Source of the DNA: Ciona intestinalis
Taxonomy: Eukaryota; Chordata; Ascidiacea; Phlebobranchia; Cionidae
Direction: 5' to 3'
NCBI RefSeq assembly: GCF_000224145.3
Contig: NC_020173.2
Span: 596,943-660,942, forward strand
Length of the DNA stretch: 64,000 nucleotides
Numbering within the stretch: position 1 is the first letter of the stretch; each line of letters opens with the position of its first letter. The notes beneath the pieces were generated by a model that was given only the letters and a program-made list of their open reading frames with translations, had not been told where the DNA came from and searched no databases. This document shows, in pieces, positions 11,612 to 29,611 of this stretch. Made by a program: the position numbers and the translations under genes.

Positions 11612-12950
11612 ATAAATAATAAAAAGTTTCGGAGATTGTATGATAAAATCTAACGTACTTACTTTTCTCACAAATGCAAGAGAGATCAACTACAAATCTA
11701 TCGATATAAGACATTCCACGTCACAGTTGTGATAGTTCTTAGTACATATCAGGTAAATTTGGTAATTCGATATTTTAAATTCCTCTGCCCCATAAATATT
11801 ACGTTCTAGTCAAATTGGATACGCTAAACGGATCCGTTGGTTATGATAGCGGTCATAATAATCGTACAAGATCTAGTGGGAGTTAATATGTTTATCTTAT
11901 TTCAAGAACTAGCAAACAGGAAAAAATATAGCAAAATATTTTTGCCAAAAAATTATAACTAAAATGTTAAAGATTATTTTCTTCTTGGCGTCACAAATGA
12001 ACGGCATATCGAGTAAGAAGTTCTGAAAAATTAGAAATTTATAAAGCAGCGATTACCAAGAGAGGCGACACAAATAAAAGTAATCCATGAAAACCGTATT
12101 CAAAACGGAATTAATCGTACAAAACATCGGGCTGCGCTTTCGGAGCGGCTCGATTACAAAAGGCGGTGTTTTAGTATACGGTGTGGCACGGTTTTATTAC
12201 TTTCGTTGTGCATTAGAACGTTTCGTGAACAGAGCGAACGAAAAGGAATATAAGAGTGCTACATTCGAAGTCTCCTTCTAATGCAGCGTTCACGCAATTG
12301 TTTGTAAACTGCACGTGAGTTGCTGTAATTATACAGAGTTGAAGGCATCCAAAAATGGGATAATCTAATATGAATGATAGGACTTCGAGATAATCTGTTC
12401 AATTCGTTACGCTGTAAATAAACAGTCGTGAAATGTTCCCCTAAAAGCATGAGAAAGTTTTATAAACAATTCATTAAAATACCAAACACGCATAAACTGC
12501 AATGCGGACGCATATATATCTTCGTCGGTTTAAACAATTTCTTTGCGTTGCCGTATTCAAAAACGCAAATCAAATTTAAGTTATACTCATTTACAAATAC
12601 GATAACCATGTTAAAAAAGTAAATAGAAAGTTTACATCGCAGAAGATTTCGGTCATAAAATATAAAGACTGTTTCGTCTGTTGTTGCTGACAGTTTCATT
12701 AATGCAATATTGCTACTGTTTACGAGTCTCATTTAAACAGCTAAAGTGTGTCGTAAACATAACTGTCCACACTGTAACTTTTAGGGAAAATCTGTAGTTA
12801 AACAGTAAAGGCTCCATAAAATAAATGGTACGCCGCGAACTTATAACCCGTGTACATATTTTAAGTCAAAACTATTTAATTATTACCGTTATTTCACATC
12901 TTATTTATTGCAATGATATTGTTGCAGTTTTCAAAGTGCAAGCTTACAAT

Positions 12951-12977
12951 GTAATTTCAGATAAAGTCTGAAATTAC
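12951..12977. repeat. Perfect 11-base inverted repeat
   Basis: GTAATTTCAGA, a 5-base spacer, then TCTGAAATTAC. The arms are perfectly complementary. It lies in the non-coding interval; it could be a STAT-like TTC-N3-GAA-type site pair, a foldback remnant or chance. Confidence 0.7.
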
Positions 12978-13793
12978 AAATTGAAATAAACCTGATTTTT
13001 ACAAAACATCTAAAGTGCTGACGTTTATTGCGTGCCCTATCAGCTTCCAGACCGAACTGTTTATTGTTTTCCCCAACCGGTGTTTGGTGTATAATTTATA
13101 GCATGAGGTTTTGCGTCGTATAGCTGTTTGTCAAGTTTGGTGCGGTATTTTGGTAGTCAAATATTTTACTTACATTGTATAATTTAATAATGTAAAAAGT
13201 CTGGCGTGTATGAAAACTAAGTCGCATGCCTATGTAATACACAGAAGAACATATATATAGGTTGTTTACATTTCAACGAGAAACGTAACTGTTATCATAA
13301 TACATGTAAGTGCCCAAAACAATTTCGCGTGGCAGACATTAAAAAAAAGTCAGGAAAAACACCCTTGCCTAGCGCTCTCACGCAATTTATCCAACCAAAC
13401 CACTCGTGCATTTAATTGCAATACGGTATGATAATATCACTGCAATTTACCGTGGCCTACGGACAGTCCACCAGGCGTCGAAATAGCGGTAAACATTGGG
13501 CTCGAATCGTGATGCGCAAGGCGTAAGGGAGGTTCCATATATACAAATATAGCTGTCTGTGCGAAAGACGCGCGATCGACAGAGTTCAAGAAAAATTAAT
13601 CGCGTAATCTGGTGGACTGAGTAAAAGGTCAACTTCAGCCCGGTTTTCAGTGCAACCCTGATAGGTCAAATTTTAAATCCGGGTTTTACAGTGTTGGTGG
13701 TACCAGCACAGATATATTATATAAACATATACTTATGTTTAGACATCTATGGTACCGGTTTATTTATTTCCTAAGAAATTGTAAAGCCGAAAA

Positions 13794-13823
13794 TTTCGAC
13801 GTAACATTGATATTACGTCGAAA
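13794..13823. repeat. 11-base inverted repeat beside a MITE-like copy
   Basis: TTTCGACGTAA, an 8-base spacer, then TTACGTCGAAA, perfect arms. It ends directly before the MITE-like copy at 13825. It contains two ACGTC/GACGT cores similar to CREB/ATF half-sites, so it could be a regulatory dimer site or an insertion-related structure. Confidence 0.65.
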
Positions 13824-13824
13824 A

Positions 13825-13988
13825 GTAGAGTGGGGTAAAATTGAACATGGTTTCATTTCCTTTATTTCCAAATCTAGTAGGCTACTGTTTAAACAAACTG
13901 TATAGTCGTTGTTTACACCAAAAGAGCGTTGTTAGTTGTTCAAATCACGATCCGGAAAAAATTTGTGCTCTCTTACACCACAGTACTG
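13825..13988. mobile_element. Degenerate MITE-like element copy
   Basis: It starts GTAGAGTGGGGTAAAATTGA and shares the internal TTGTTTACACCA, GTTGTTAGTTGTT and GATCCGGAAAAAATTT segments with the neighbouring copy. It abuts the copy at 13989, giving a tandem pair. The right terminus is decayed. Confidence 0.55.
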
Positions 13989-14186
13989 TGTAGTAAGGTG
14001 GGGGGAGATGGGACAGCTTTTCGTTCTCTTTTTTTCTCCCATGTGATGATAAACAAAGAACAGTAAAAGAATTATAAACCAGTATTCTCACGATTTCCAC
14101 ATACCGTTGTTAATTGTTTAGAACTCGATCAAAATTTTTGGATATTGTGTGCTAAAGTTGTCCCATCTTTCCCCACCCTACTATAC
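13989..14186. mobile_element. MITE-like element copy with best-preserved inverted ends
   Basis: The left end TAGTAAGGTGGGGGGAGATG and the right end CATCTTTCCCCACCCTACTA are clear inverted repeats. It is about 197 bases long with no ORF. It is the best reference copy in the window for the family. Confidence 0.75.
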
Positions 14187-15205
14187 AACGAATTAATTTT
14201 AAAAGCTAAAAATTGAAACTGCAATCAAATGCTAACGAGGTCAAAACCGTGTGCATGTTATATCGAACATATAGGTCGCTTTGACGTTGTGACCTGTCGA
14301 ACCGCGTGTTTATTTTACGTCGGCCACTGATATCAAACTACAACGGTAGCCTGAGGTACATGACGTAGATAATGATTCTTAGTAAATGAACGATAAGTGA
14401 TTTGCATAAAAGCAATGGCCAGTAACGCATTGGCACAAAAATGAGCACTCTCGTTTTTAAAGGTATCAAATTTAACTAAGAGATACGGGAGTTACAGAAA
14501 ACATAAACACGCATGTTCAATAACATCATAACGTGGCTTCCGTTTAAATTAAATCTTTACATTTGAGTGTGTGTATATCTAGTGAAAGAAGAGACAATGT
14601 TTCTATAATGAGACGTAAGCCTATACGAAACCGGAATTTCAAGACCCATGCTAATAAATATTTAGGTCTTATTCAAGATAAAATAACCCTAAAGATTAAA
14701 CATATGGACGTGAATGTGTTTGGACCCCAAACTTGCGTGGCTTCGGGCAATAGTGGGCAGTGTAAAACTGAAGAACATGGTCACCAACATAATACTCTAA
14801 CAAAATGTCATACTGCTGCTGTAAACCAAGTTGTATTTTTTGTCCATCGTTTTTTTGCTCTTGTAAACTTTCCCGTTCTGCGTTATCGTGACCGGAAAGA
14901 CATAATTTTATTTTGAAAAAAATATTACATTTTAAAACTAGGATAATTTTATGTCAGTGTGTAGTTTGATTCTATGTGAACCGTTGCAGTATTAAGTAAA
15001 GAGTAACAATTGCAAAATAATAACTTTTTTAATGGCAGCGGTAAATTTACATAAAACATAACGCGTAGCCGATTAAATTAGTTTTAGAATACTTGTTTTA
15101 AAAATGAATTTTGTAACGACTAATTTGAATTAAATTAATAATATAAAGTTGCTTGAGAGACATGATCTATAAAAATAGTTACATAAGCAGGTCTTGTGGT
15201 TTTAA

Positions 15206-15227
15206 AATACCGGCACGTGCTGGTATT
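15206..15227. promoter_or_regulatory. 22-base near-perfect palindrome centred on an E-box CACGTG
   Basis: AATACCGGCACGTGCTGGTA continuing with TT is self-complementary except at one pair. CACGTG is the classic bHLH (MYC/USF-type) E-box. It lies about 180 bases past the KRI1 stop codon. Symmetry beyond the E-box core is unusual for a single site, so a hairpin or terminator-like role is also possible. Confidence 0.5.
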
Positions 15228-15302
15228 CTTTTACTAAATATCTTGTACACGACTTGGACTAAAATAGGACTGTTTTAATTAAAAAATTACAAAACTTACA
15301 GG

Positions 15303-15312
15303 TTTATTTATT
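15303..15312 (-). terminator. KRI1 poly(A) signal
   Basis: Two overlapping AATAAA hexamers on the minus strand, about 95 bases after the KRI1 stop codon. They are the first canonical signals downstream of the gene. Confidence 0.7.
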
Positions 15313-15404
15313 TTTATTTGAAAGTATTTGCAAAACAAAAGCACTCTCTTTACGGAGGACAGACGTCAGCATGTATTTTACGAAAGACCGCAAAATGACT
15401 TGTA

Positions 15405-22491
<7,087 letters not shown>

Positions 22492-22544
22492 TGTGTGAAC
22501 AACTTTACGCTAACTACACATCAGAATATTCAATGTTACAGACT

Positions 22545-22560
22545 TCTGAGAAAAATGAAC
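22545..22560 (-). promoter_or_regulatory. Candidate spliced-leader or 5' UTR acceptor site for KRI1
   Basis: Minus-strand GTTCATTTTTCTCAG/AAG lies 54 bases upstream of the KRI1 ATG. The pyrimidine-rich run and AG make a good acceptor with no obvious donor between it and the ELP1 stop codon, 216 bases upstream. In ascidians such orphan acceptors commonly receive a trans-spliced leader. This is inference from spacing only. Confidence 0.45.
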
Positions 22561-22762
22561 TTTAAACCAATGATCAAAATGCAAATGATTGTTAAATATC
22601 TACTAATTAATGAGCATCGCAGTAATTGTGATTGAGTCAATTCCATAACTATAAAAAATAATGCACAATAAGCCAATAAATACAGGTGACGTGACATAAT
22701 GTACTTTTGGATGAAAAAATTTACACACAATTGACCATTGAACATGTAAAACAGTAAAAGTA

Positions 22763-25700
22763 TTATTTACCATAAATATGCATTCCAAACTTAACATTTA
22801 AATCTACTTTAGGTGGAAGGAATGTCTCTAGATCAGCGAAACTTCCAGGCTCAGAGTTATTAACATTTGCCCTGTTAGATAAAATACTGTTGACTGTAGA
22901 TTGTGGACCAGTGCCATTAAATTCTGAACTGTCCGGCAAAACCCAAATATTGGTAATATTCTTTGATACAATAGATCGTGTTTTGTCATAAAGAGATTGT
23001 AATGACTCAGCTTCTGCGTCCATGTAAAACAATGCAGCATGCAGAAGTAGGGAGTGAATGGAGGTACTTAATACAGAGAGATTGGTCACAACTTCCCTTA
23101 AAGCTTGAAGAAGTCCTTCTTCTTCATACCTTGATCCTTCTCTTAAAGAGAAACGTTTTCTCTCTTGTTTTCTGCGACTTTTTGCAGTTCTACCAGATGC
23201 TCGGCTACTTGCACTACTGTGGCTGGATCCAGTGACAGTGCTACCAAAATCTGAAGCAATGTCAGACTCAAGATCGCCCTCTCCACCACCATACAACATT
23301 GCCTACAAAGTAAATAAAGGAACATTAGCTGGTAACAGGATCAGCTTTAAAATCAGTAATCATTAATAATAAAAAAAGCTTGAATATTTTTAAAAATAAT
23401 GCAGTCCTAGTGTAATTCATAATTTCATATCAAACTTACTTGTAATTGTTTTTGCTTTTTAATTTCTCGAACCACCATCAATCTGTTGAAATATCTTTCA
23501 AATTGTTCAGAGTAAGTTTTTATTGAAGTTTCATTCTCTTTCATCGCATCCTGGATTGCAGGCAGCACTTGGGTGTCAATGAGATCAACTTGTTTGTGAG
23601 TTCGAATCACATTAAGTGCATTTTCCCAGTGCCTCCCCTTTAACAAAGCTTTTATGGCAGATGGAACATCACTTGCTTCATGTTCTAATAAATGTGCAGC
23701 TTCCAAAAAGCGATTCTTATCGGCAAGGGCACGAGAAAGGTTTTGAGCAAGTTCAGTTTGGTCTTCCTTCGAGTATTTCAAATAAGTAGCGCTGTTTAAC
23801 GCATGTTGCCAACTGCATGCTGTTGTGAAACACTTTATTGCCCTCTTGTGACTGTCACATCGAGCAAGAATAATTCCGGCTTCTTCATATCGACTTTTAC
23901 CGACCAGAAACTCAGCATAGAGGTTGCTTATCTCTTTATATTGTGGAGTGTACTTCCCAAATTGCTTTAGAGCTTCTCTGTGCAAGCTATGGGACTTAAC
24001 AAGTGCAATACACTCATTGAAATGATCAGGACACTTTGCTATGTTTACTAATGCACGGCTGTAGTTTTTCAAAAACATATCAATCTCATAGTTACGGTAA
24101 TCGGGATCCATTTGTTTGAGCTTGTTTAAAAATGGCATATATTCTTTAGGATCATCATTTGAGACTTGTGCGACCATTAGTGCGAGCTCTAAATCATATG
24201 TAGCTAATGATTCTCTGTACAAAACACGTCCCTCAACCATAACATGCAGGTGATGCAATCCTTCAGCGACAAGAGCAGAGTTTAAGCTCTTCTTTTGGTC
24301 TCGTACTTTGCTTAGTGCTTGTTTGATTTCTGGTTCAATTTTTCGCACATGAGCTGTAAGAATAGAGAGAAAATGTTTCCCATTTTGAGCTGCGTTTAAC
24401 ACAGATAACACTTTGTCACAAACAGAGTTCACCTTACTTGGTGTAAAAGAATTAGATATGAGAACATTGCCCATTTTGCTTGAGTTTGGGTAATATTGGG
24501 AATACATGGTCTCTGTAAAATTTTCATCTTTCAATTCACTTAAGAACAAGTTTAGATAATCAACTGAATCTAGTTGCTCGATAAAATGTTCAACTTTATT
24601 ATTAAACTGCTGTGGATTGTGATCGTATAGCAAATTCATGTTAATTCTGTGCTTTCTCATTAGTATAAAAGCATCGCGATATTGGAACTTGTTGATTGCA
24701 CGTTTTACGACTGAAATTACAAGCGGACGTGGATGGATAAGTTCCAAGTTACCTCTAGGCATTTGCAGAACAACTTTAGTATCATTAGGGGTGACAGTAA
24801 CAATGGTAGAGCCACGTTCTACAGAACGGGAAATATCACAAGATATTTGTTGAGGAAGTGGGTTCTCTGTTGGTTTGTTGTAATGACTGATGTCAGAGTT
24901 TCTTGAAATACAGATGATTTTATGTGAAGACGTAGTGTATAGTATGTATTCGTCATGAATTGAGTATGAGGTACACTCCCTACTTATTACTGTGTTGTTA
25001 AGAAATAACTGCTTTTGTGCGGACCTTGATATGAGTGCATATGTTGTATCAGCTGCTTGTGTGTGCTGAAATGAACAAACACTCATGTATGGGCATAGTG
25101 TGGTAAGAACAACTGGTGAGCCTTGGGTATCCAGCAAAGCTTCACAATTCAAAGACGATAGCTCATATTTGAACACTTTACCATCTTGCATTTGAGCAAT
25201 AACATAAACACAAGTATCCCCTGATTTAAATGAGCACATACTAACAACATTACTGGATACTGCCTTTATCACTTTACACATGCAAGTGAAGTTCCCAAAA
25301 TCCAACGTAAATAAGCAAATTGCATCAGATTTCAAAGTATATGAATATGAAGCAGCTACCATTGTTTGCTCACCCACCCAGAGTAAATGTCTCAGATTAC
25401 TTAGCTCTACTTTATGTTCCAATGATTGGGAAATGGAAAATTTGGCAGATAATGATAAAATATCAATGGTTGTTTTGAAACCATTTCCACCAGCAGCTAC
25501 AAGTTTAAGGTCAACATTATTATCTTTATAACTTCCCTCTTTCATAAAACAAAACAAACTGCCATCTTCTGTCAGTGTTATAAAACTGTCAGAATTTAGA
25601 TTTGACTCACAAAAGGCCAAATGCTTGACATTGGTGTTGAATTTGTACTGGTATGCGCACATTGGTGGTGGAACGTTCATGTGTTTAAATGGTGTAAGCT

Positions 25701-26904
25701 TTACTTTTGATCCATCTACCACGGCTACATGTGAGCCATTGCTGGCAACTAATTCAGAGCTACTTGAATTGTAACCACCACCACCATCACTACTACTACA
25801 GTCTATCACCCAATTCCACTTGTACAGGTGGTAAGATCCATTTTGCATTAAGACATGCAGATCAAACAGGTTTTCTGAATCCCAACATGCCAGTGCAACT
25901 TTTTCATGAAAGCAAATGCTTTGTTTTAAAGTCCAATGGTAGTTAGTAGAAGACCACAGTTGTAAATAGGTTACTGCAGATTCTTCATCCAATCCTTGCC
26001 TACTTTCAGCCAGCACCATCAGAACACTTGAATCAGAATTCCACTCCAGCTTTAAAATATTCACAGAATTTCGTTCAAAGTTTAAAGTGAACTCTCCATG
26101 TTGTAATCCATTTAATTCAAAAAAGACGACATCATGTCTGTGAGCTTTCATTTGCGTTGAAGCTATCAGTGAACCTGAGGGTTTCCAAGCAAGAGAATTT
26201 TCCAAACCGTTTAAATTCTCACTGGTATACTGCAACACGCAGTCTCTATTCCAAACACGGATTTTTCTGCATCCATTCTCAATGGTACTTATAGCGAAGT
26301 ATTGACCGTCTGCTCTCCACACAACTTTCATCTTTCCATCATCAACAACCAGACCAGCTTCCACCTTTTTCTCTTTCCCTGGCACGAACTTTCCTGCCTT
26401 CCCTTGAAACTGAGTCTCCTTCTTCCCCCACCCAACGTTAACAAACTCCCCCTCACCAAACCTGTCCATTCCAACTTCAATTTCAGTAATTGGATCAAAA
26501 TCATGGGTCATGGCAACAGCGGTACCAACATTAGTGGTGAAGAGAACTACTTCTTGATCAGGACTCCAAAACATAGAATCAAGTTCACAGTCCAATGTCC
26601 CCACACATTCTACCTCACAATCAAAAGTACTAAGCAGGATAATGTCTCCATGTTTCAAACTAACACACAGTTTTTCCTCTCCAGACATGAACTGCAGGCC
26701 AACAATTTCCAAATTTCCATCGGGAGTCAAATTTTCCTTTCTTAAATCCACCTCAAATACTTTATTAAAAGTGTTTAAGTCATAGCCATACACTGTATCT
26801 GTGGTAGCCAAGTACAACTTATTGGTTTCCGAATCTACTGTTAAGAAGCTTGCACCAGGTATGATGTTCAAGTGGTCACAGTACAGCAATTTTAGATTTT
26901 TCAT
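22763..26904 (-). CDS. ELP1: Elongator complex protein 1 (ELP1/IKAP), two coding exons
   Basis: Exons: 23440-26904 (3465 bases) and 22763-23302; total 1334 residues, almost the same as human ELP1 (1332). ELP1 is the dimeric scaffold of Elongator, which modifies wobble uridine in tRNAs. The start MKNLKLLYCDHLNI matches the family N-terminus. Residues 1 to about 740 are WD40 propeller-type sequence (for example WRADGQYFAIST and LKLEWNSDSSVLMVLAE); from about 740 an alpha-solenoid follows (KFQYRDAFILMRKHRINMN, RYEEAGIILARC, HWENALNVI). The short exon carries the basic tRNA-binding stretch RTAKSRRKQERKR (about 1193-1205) and FSLREGS, then the dimerisation tail with FLPPKVDLN. It is strikingly intron-poor next to KRI1. 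Confidence 0.97.
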
Positions 26905-26912
26905 TTTAAAAT

Positions 26913-26935
26913 ATGAATTAACCTGTGGACACCTA
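26913..26935 (-). promoter_or_regulatory. Candidate acceptor sites in the ELP1 5' leader
   Basis: The minus strand reads TTCTTTGTAG/GTG, then TCCACAG/GTT, within 35 bases of the ELP1 ATG. Either AG could accept a 5' UTR intron or a trans-spliced leader. No promoter motif was recognised in the roughly 450 bases up to the TBCA stop codon. Confidence 0.35.
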
Positions 26936-27246
26936 CAAAGAACAATTATAACAAATGAATAATATTAATACACAAAAACGAGAACAAAAACACAACACTA
27001 CTACAAAACAATACATAAAGCATAATAAAATGTTCCTAATCCTATAGATGTCAATTATGAGCAATTAATAATTATTTTAACTATACTTTCAAGCGTCACC
27101 AGCTAATGTCATTTAAAAAAAAACTATAAAATGAAGAATTCCCAAAACTATACTGAAAATTGTGCTACATTTTGATGAATTAATTTAATAATGACATATA
27201 ATCTACAAACTAGAGTTTTGAATGACATGAATACAAAATTATTGAT

Positions 27247-27252
27247 TTTATT
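27247..27252 (-). terminator. TBCA poly(A) signal
   Basis: AATAAA on the minus strand, 107 bases after the TBCA stop codon. About 300 bases of AT-rich sequence with nothing recognisable then separate it from the ELP1 leader. Confidence 0.65.
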
Positions 27253-27358
27253 TATATATATATCATATATGTATTATTTGTTCATCAATCTCAGCAATGT
27301 TTAGTGTTCAATGACATCACAGCATCAGCTAACAGTTTGTTGTTTGTTGTTTTACTTC

Positions 27359-27673
27359 CTACTGTACATCTTCAAGTACAACCATAGCATTTTTGTAAAT
27401 TTCTTCATCTTTAAACTCATTATTCTGAGTTACCAGCTGATGCAGATGCTCGATTGATGTTTTCAGTCGTTTTTGACAATCTGACACCATCATTTCAGAT
27501 TCTTGGAGAAGTTCGGCTGTTTTTTTAAGACTGTAGTCATCCTTATCAATTGCTCTGATTTCTTCGATCTTTTTGTTAGTCGTCACCACTTCATCTTTAT
27601 ACATTTGCGTTTCTTTTGCAATTCGTTTAACCACACCGGTTTGTATTTTAATTTTCTTCAAAGTAGCATCCAT
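27359..27673 (-). CDS. TBCA: Tubulin-specific chaperone A (tubulin cofactor A)
   Basis: A single uninterrupted frame of 104 residues (vertebrate TBCA is about 108). TBCA binds folded beta-tubulin after the CCT chaperonin and passes it along the cofactor pathway to the alpha/beta dimer. Family hallmarks are IKIQTGVVKRIAKE at the start, MYKDEVVTTNKKIEEIRA, then TAELLQESEMMVSDCQKRL. The predicted fold is a three-helix coiled coil, and the sequence is charged and helical throughout. Vertebrate TBCA genes have introns; this one has none in its coding part. It is the first of three collinear genes with ELP1 and KRI1. A retrocopy is conceivable, but no second copy is in the window and the frame is intact. 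Confidence 0.96.
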   Translation of the reverse strand: MDATLKKIKIQTGVVKRIAKETQMYKDEVVTTNKKIEEIRAIDKDDYSLKKTAELLQESEMMVSDCQKRLKTSIEHLHQLVTQNNEFKDEEIYKNAMVVLEDVQ

Positions 27674-27811
27674 TTTGTAAAACTTAAGTTCACTGATTTA
27701 TTACAGCAACCTATATCTAACATGAAGCAAAAACTTATCATAACTTAAGAATATCAATTTTTAAATTACTTGTTACTGTTTTTCGTCGTCACACTATTGG
27801 GAATGATATGA

Positions 27812-28158
27812 GCCGATGCATCTAGCACAGTTGATTAGTGCACCTGCCTATGGCTATAACGTAGAGGTATTAGGTTCTAGTCTTTTGCTGCTACTATTGT
27901 GGGCGTTATGTGTCCTTGACCAAGACACTTAACAGCAATTGCTCCAACCCAGTGGTCACTAATGGGCTGTCCAAATTATCTAGCCATATATAAAAAAAAA
28001 ATGAAAAAAATAATCGCCCAGAAGTAACAAACTTGGTAACTCGTAAGCTGCCACGAGGTGTATGAACATCCGTGTTATAATGACTGTCGTATACCCAACA
28101 CCCATGTGGCCATGTTATAACAACTGGCCACGCGAGAATAAAGTAAGTTGCATTCTTG
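27812..28158 (+). mobile_element. tRNA-derived SINE, near full length
   Basis: The tRNA-like head (TAGCACAGTTGATTAGTGCA, then GGTTCTAGTC as a B-box remnant) is followed by the conserved body TGTCCTTGACCAAGACAC, GCAATTGCTCCAACCCAGTG, GTCCAAATTATCTAGCCATA, an A-rich stretch, then AACTCGTAAGCTGCCACGAG and a tail ending AATAAAGTAAGTTGCATTC. It lies between TBCA and gene B. Confidence 0.8.
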
Positions 28159-28550
28159 TGGCTGGTGATATTGATATACTGACTGATATAATAAAGATGT
28201 AAGCCTTAAATCAAAAAACTAATTTAAGTTCCATTTAGGTATTAAATTACAGCGCATAACGAAGTAGAAGCAAATTACTTTTTCCACTACACAACAATAT
28301 TAACCTTTGGTCCGTGATTTAAACGTTGAGCGTGCTCGCGCTTACCATTTTCGACCTCTTAATACAACACAAAGAATGCTGCAAAATCTGTATTATACAC
28401 AAAACTAAATAAAAACTTGATCAAATTTTAATCTTTGTATGTCTTTAAAATAAAATTTAGTTTAACACGTGCTAAGAATTTTCTAAAATTGGAATGCCGT
28501 TTAGTACTAGGGGATTTCCCGGTTATGACGTAAAGAAGGCGCTGTGGGTA

Positions 28551-28556
28551 TTTATT
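28551..28556 (-). terminator. Gene B poly(A) signal
   Basis: AATAAA on the minus strand about 120 bases after the gene B stop codon at 28675-28677. Confidence 0.65.
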
Positions 28557-28674
28557 TTTAATTAGAGGGGAGCAACAAACATAAATTGACGGTGTTTTTT
28601 TATTACAGATAGCTACCACACAGTATAAGTGTCATTGACATTTAAATATATACAATAACTAATTAACTAAAAGT

Positions 28675-29611
28675 TTAGTGTAAAAACTGTTCTTTGTTTT
28701 CCGATTTTGAAGAAGTCGATAATCTTGAAGCTGTTCGGCTTTCCACAGTTTCTGTTTTTGACATTGAAACAGTTCGAATCGATTTGATCAAAACATAAAT
28801 TAAAACAGAAGCAAAAATGATGCACATAGTTATTACAGCCAGAATAACGGGCAATTCAAAGACATTGGGAACTGGCCTTGGCATTCCCAAATGTAATGAC
28901 CTAATTAGACTTGTTTCAAATATGTTGGTATTAGATTTGGAAACATTTCCATACTCTAGTGCCTTTAACAAAATGTCTGACTTAACATGTTGAACAGTCT
29001 GAACATTTGGTGCGTGTATGTTAGATGTGCGGGCTGTTGCAGGTGAATTGACATGACAAAAATCATTCAGTGGATTCCAATGAGCCGTGACTTTGAGTCT
29101 GAAAGGTTAAAATGAAGTTTAGTTCACCTATTGAACATACTACATATTAATAGTTAATTTTCAAAGCTATTCAACAAATAGCCTATACAGTGAATTAATA
29201 TGAAAAAGACATTGCTGAAACAATCTTATAAAAAACTTTTCAGTGTTCTTTTATTTACTAACCGCACACCACCCTGTACTTCACGTGGATAAGATGAAAC
29301 CACTGGATCTCTGAAAACGGCAAAGTGACCACTTTGTATGTTTTGTGATGCAGAAGCAGAATGCCCACAGCATAATGTGAAATTTTCCTAGTTTAATAAA
29401 AAAAATTTAAACATCATTTAACTTCTTCAGTTTATTTGGATATAAAATCTATACAAATTAAAACTAGCATTTTTAATAGATACCTGACAGAATTGGTCCA
29501 CGGAGTTCGTCAACCACATTGAAAACCCTTCTCTGATATCTTTTAACCAATGCAACATTGTGGTAGGCGATAAAATAACTTCAACTGAATTTATCTCTTC
29601 CGGCAAGTCAA
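28675..29611 (-). CDS. Gene B last three exons: juxtamembrane segment, transmembrane helix, cytoplasmic tail
   Basis: Exons: 29484-29611, 29263-29387, 28675-29098 (with stop). The juxtamembrane part has a single-Cys strand ending SVDQFCQ, then [11 protein letters not shown] and a long hydrophilic segment with HWNPLNDFC; no family recognised. The helix [20 protein letters not shown] plus YVLI is followed by KSIR as stop-transfer. The tail is short, Ser/Thr-rich ([20 protein letters not shown]) and ends KEQFLH. This makes a type I topology, if a signal peptide exists upstream of the window. Confidence 0.88.

Larger units (their letters stand above)
9893..15404. other. 5.5 kb non-coding interval: gene A upstream region and KRI1 downstream region
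   Basis: No ORF here keeps a recognisable domain, and no exon chain can be built. The part just above 9892 should hold the gene A 5' leader: an acceptor-like TTTTCAG at about 9907 could serve a 5' UTR intron or a spliced leader. Gene A promoter elements should lie further up, but I see no convincing TATA box. The interval contains three MITE-like copies (11425-11611, 13825-13988, 13989-14186) and palindromes near 12951, 13794 and 15206, listed separately. The rest (about 9950-11420, 11612-12950, 14187-15205) shows nothing I can name. Confidence 0.6.
27674..28674. other. TBCA upstream region and gene B 3' flank
   Basis: It holds the putative TBCA promoter (27674-27811), a full-length SINE (27812-28158), about 400 bases with nothing recognised, and the gene B 3' UTR near 28550-28674. 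An acceptor-like AAATCAG lies about 25 bases before the TBCA ATG. Confidence 0.55.

Noticed and set aside
12087..12732. Overlapping short ORFs on both strands
   Set aside because: 60-90 codons, no homology pattern, no exon chain; expected by chance in 5.5 kb.
14563..14916. Plus-strand 117-codon ORF in the non-coding interval
   Set aside because: No domain, no splice partners, AT-rich composition like its surroundings and no initiation context. It is probably a chance ORF.
26302..26745. Plus-strand 147-codon ORF
   Set aside because: Antisense to the well-supported ELP1 first exon; no independent signal.
27359..27673. TBCA as a processed pseudogene because it is intronless
   Set aside because: The frame is intact, hallmark residues are kept, it has its own poly(A) signal and no target-site duplication or A-tail was seen. 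ELP1 beside it is also intron-poor.
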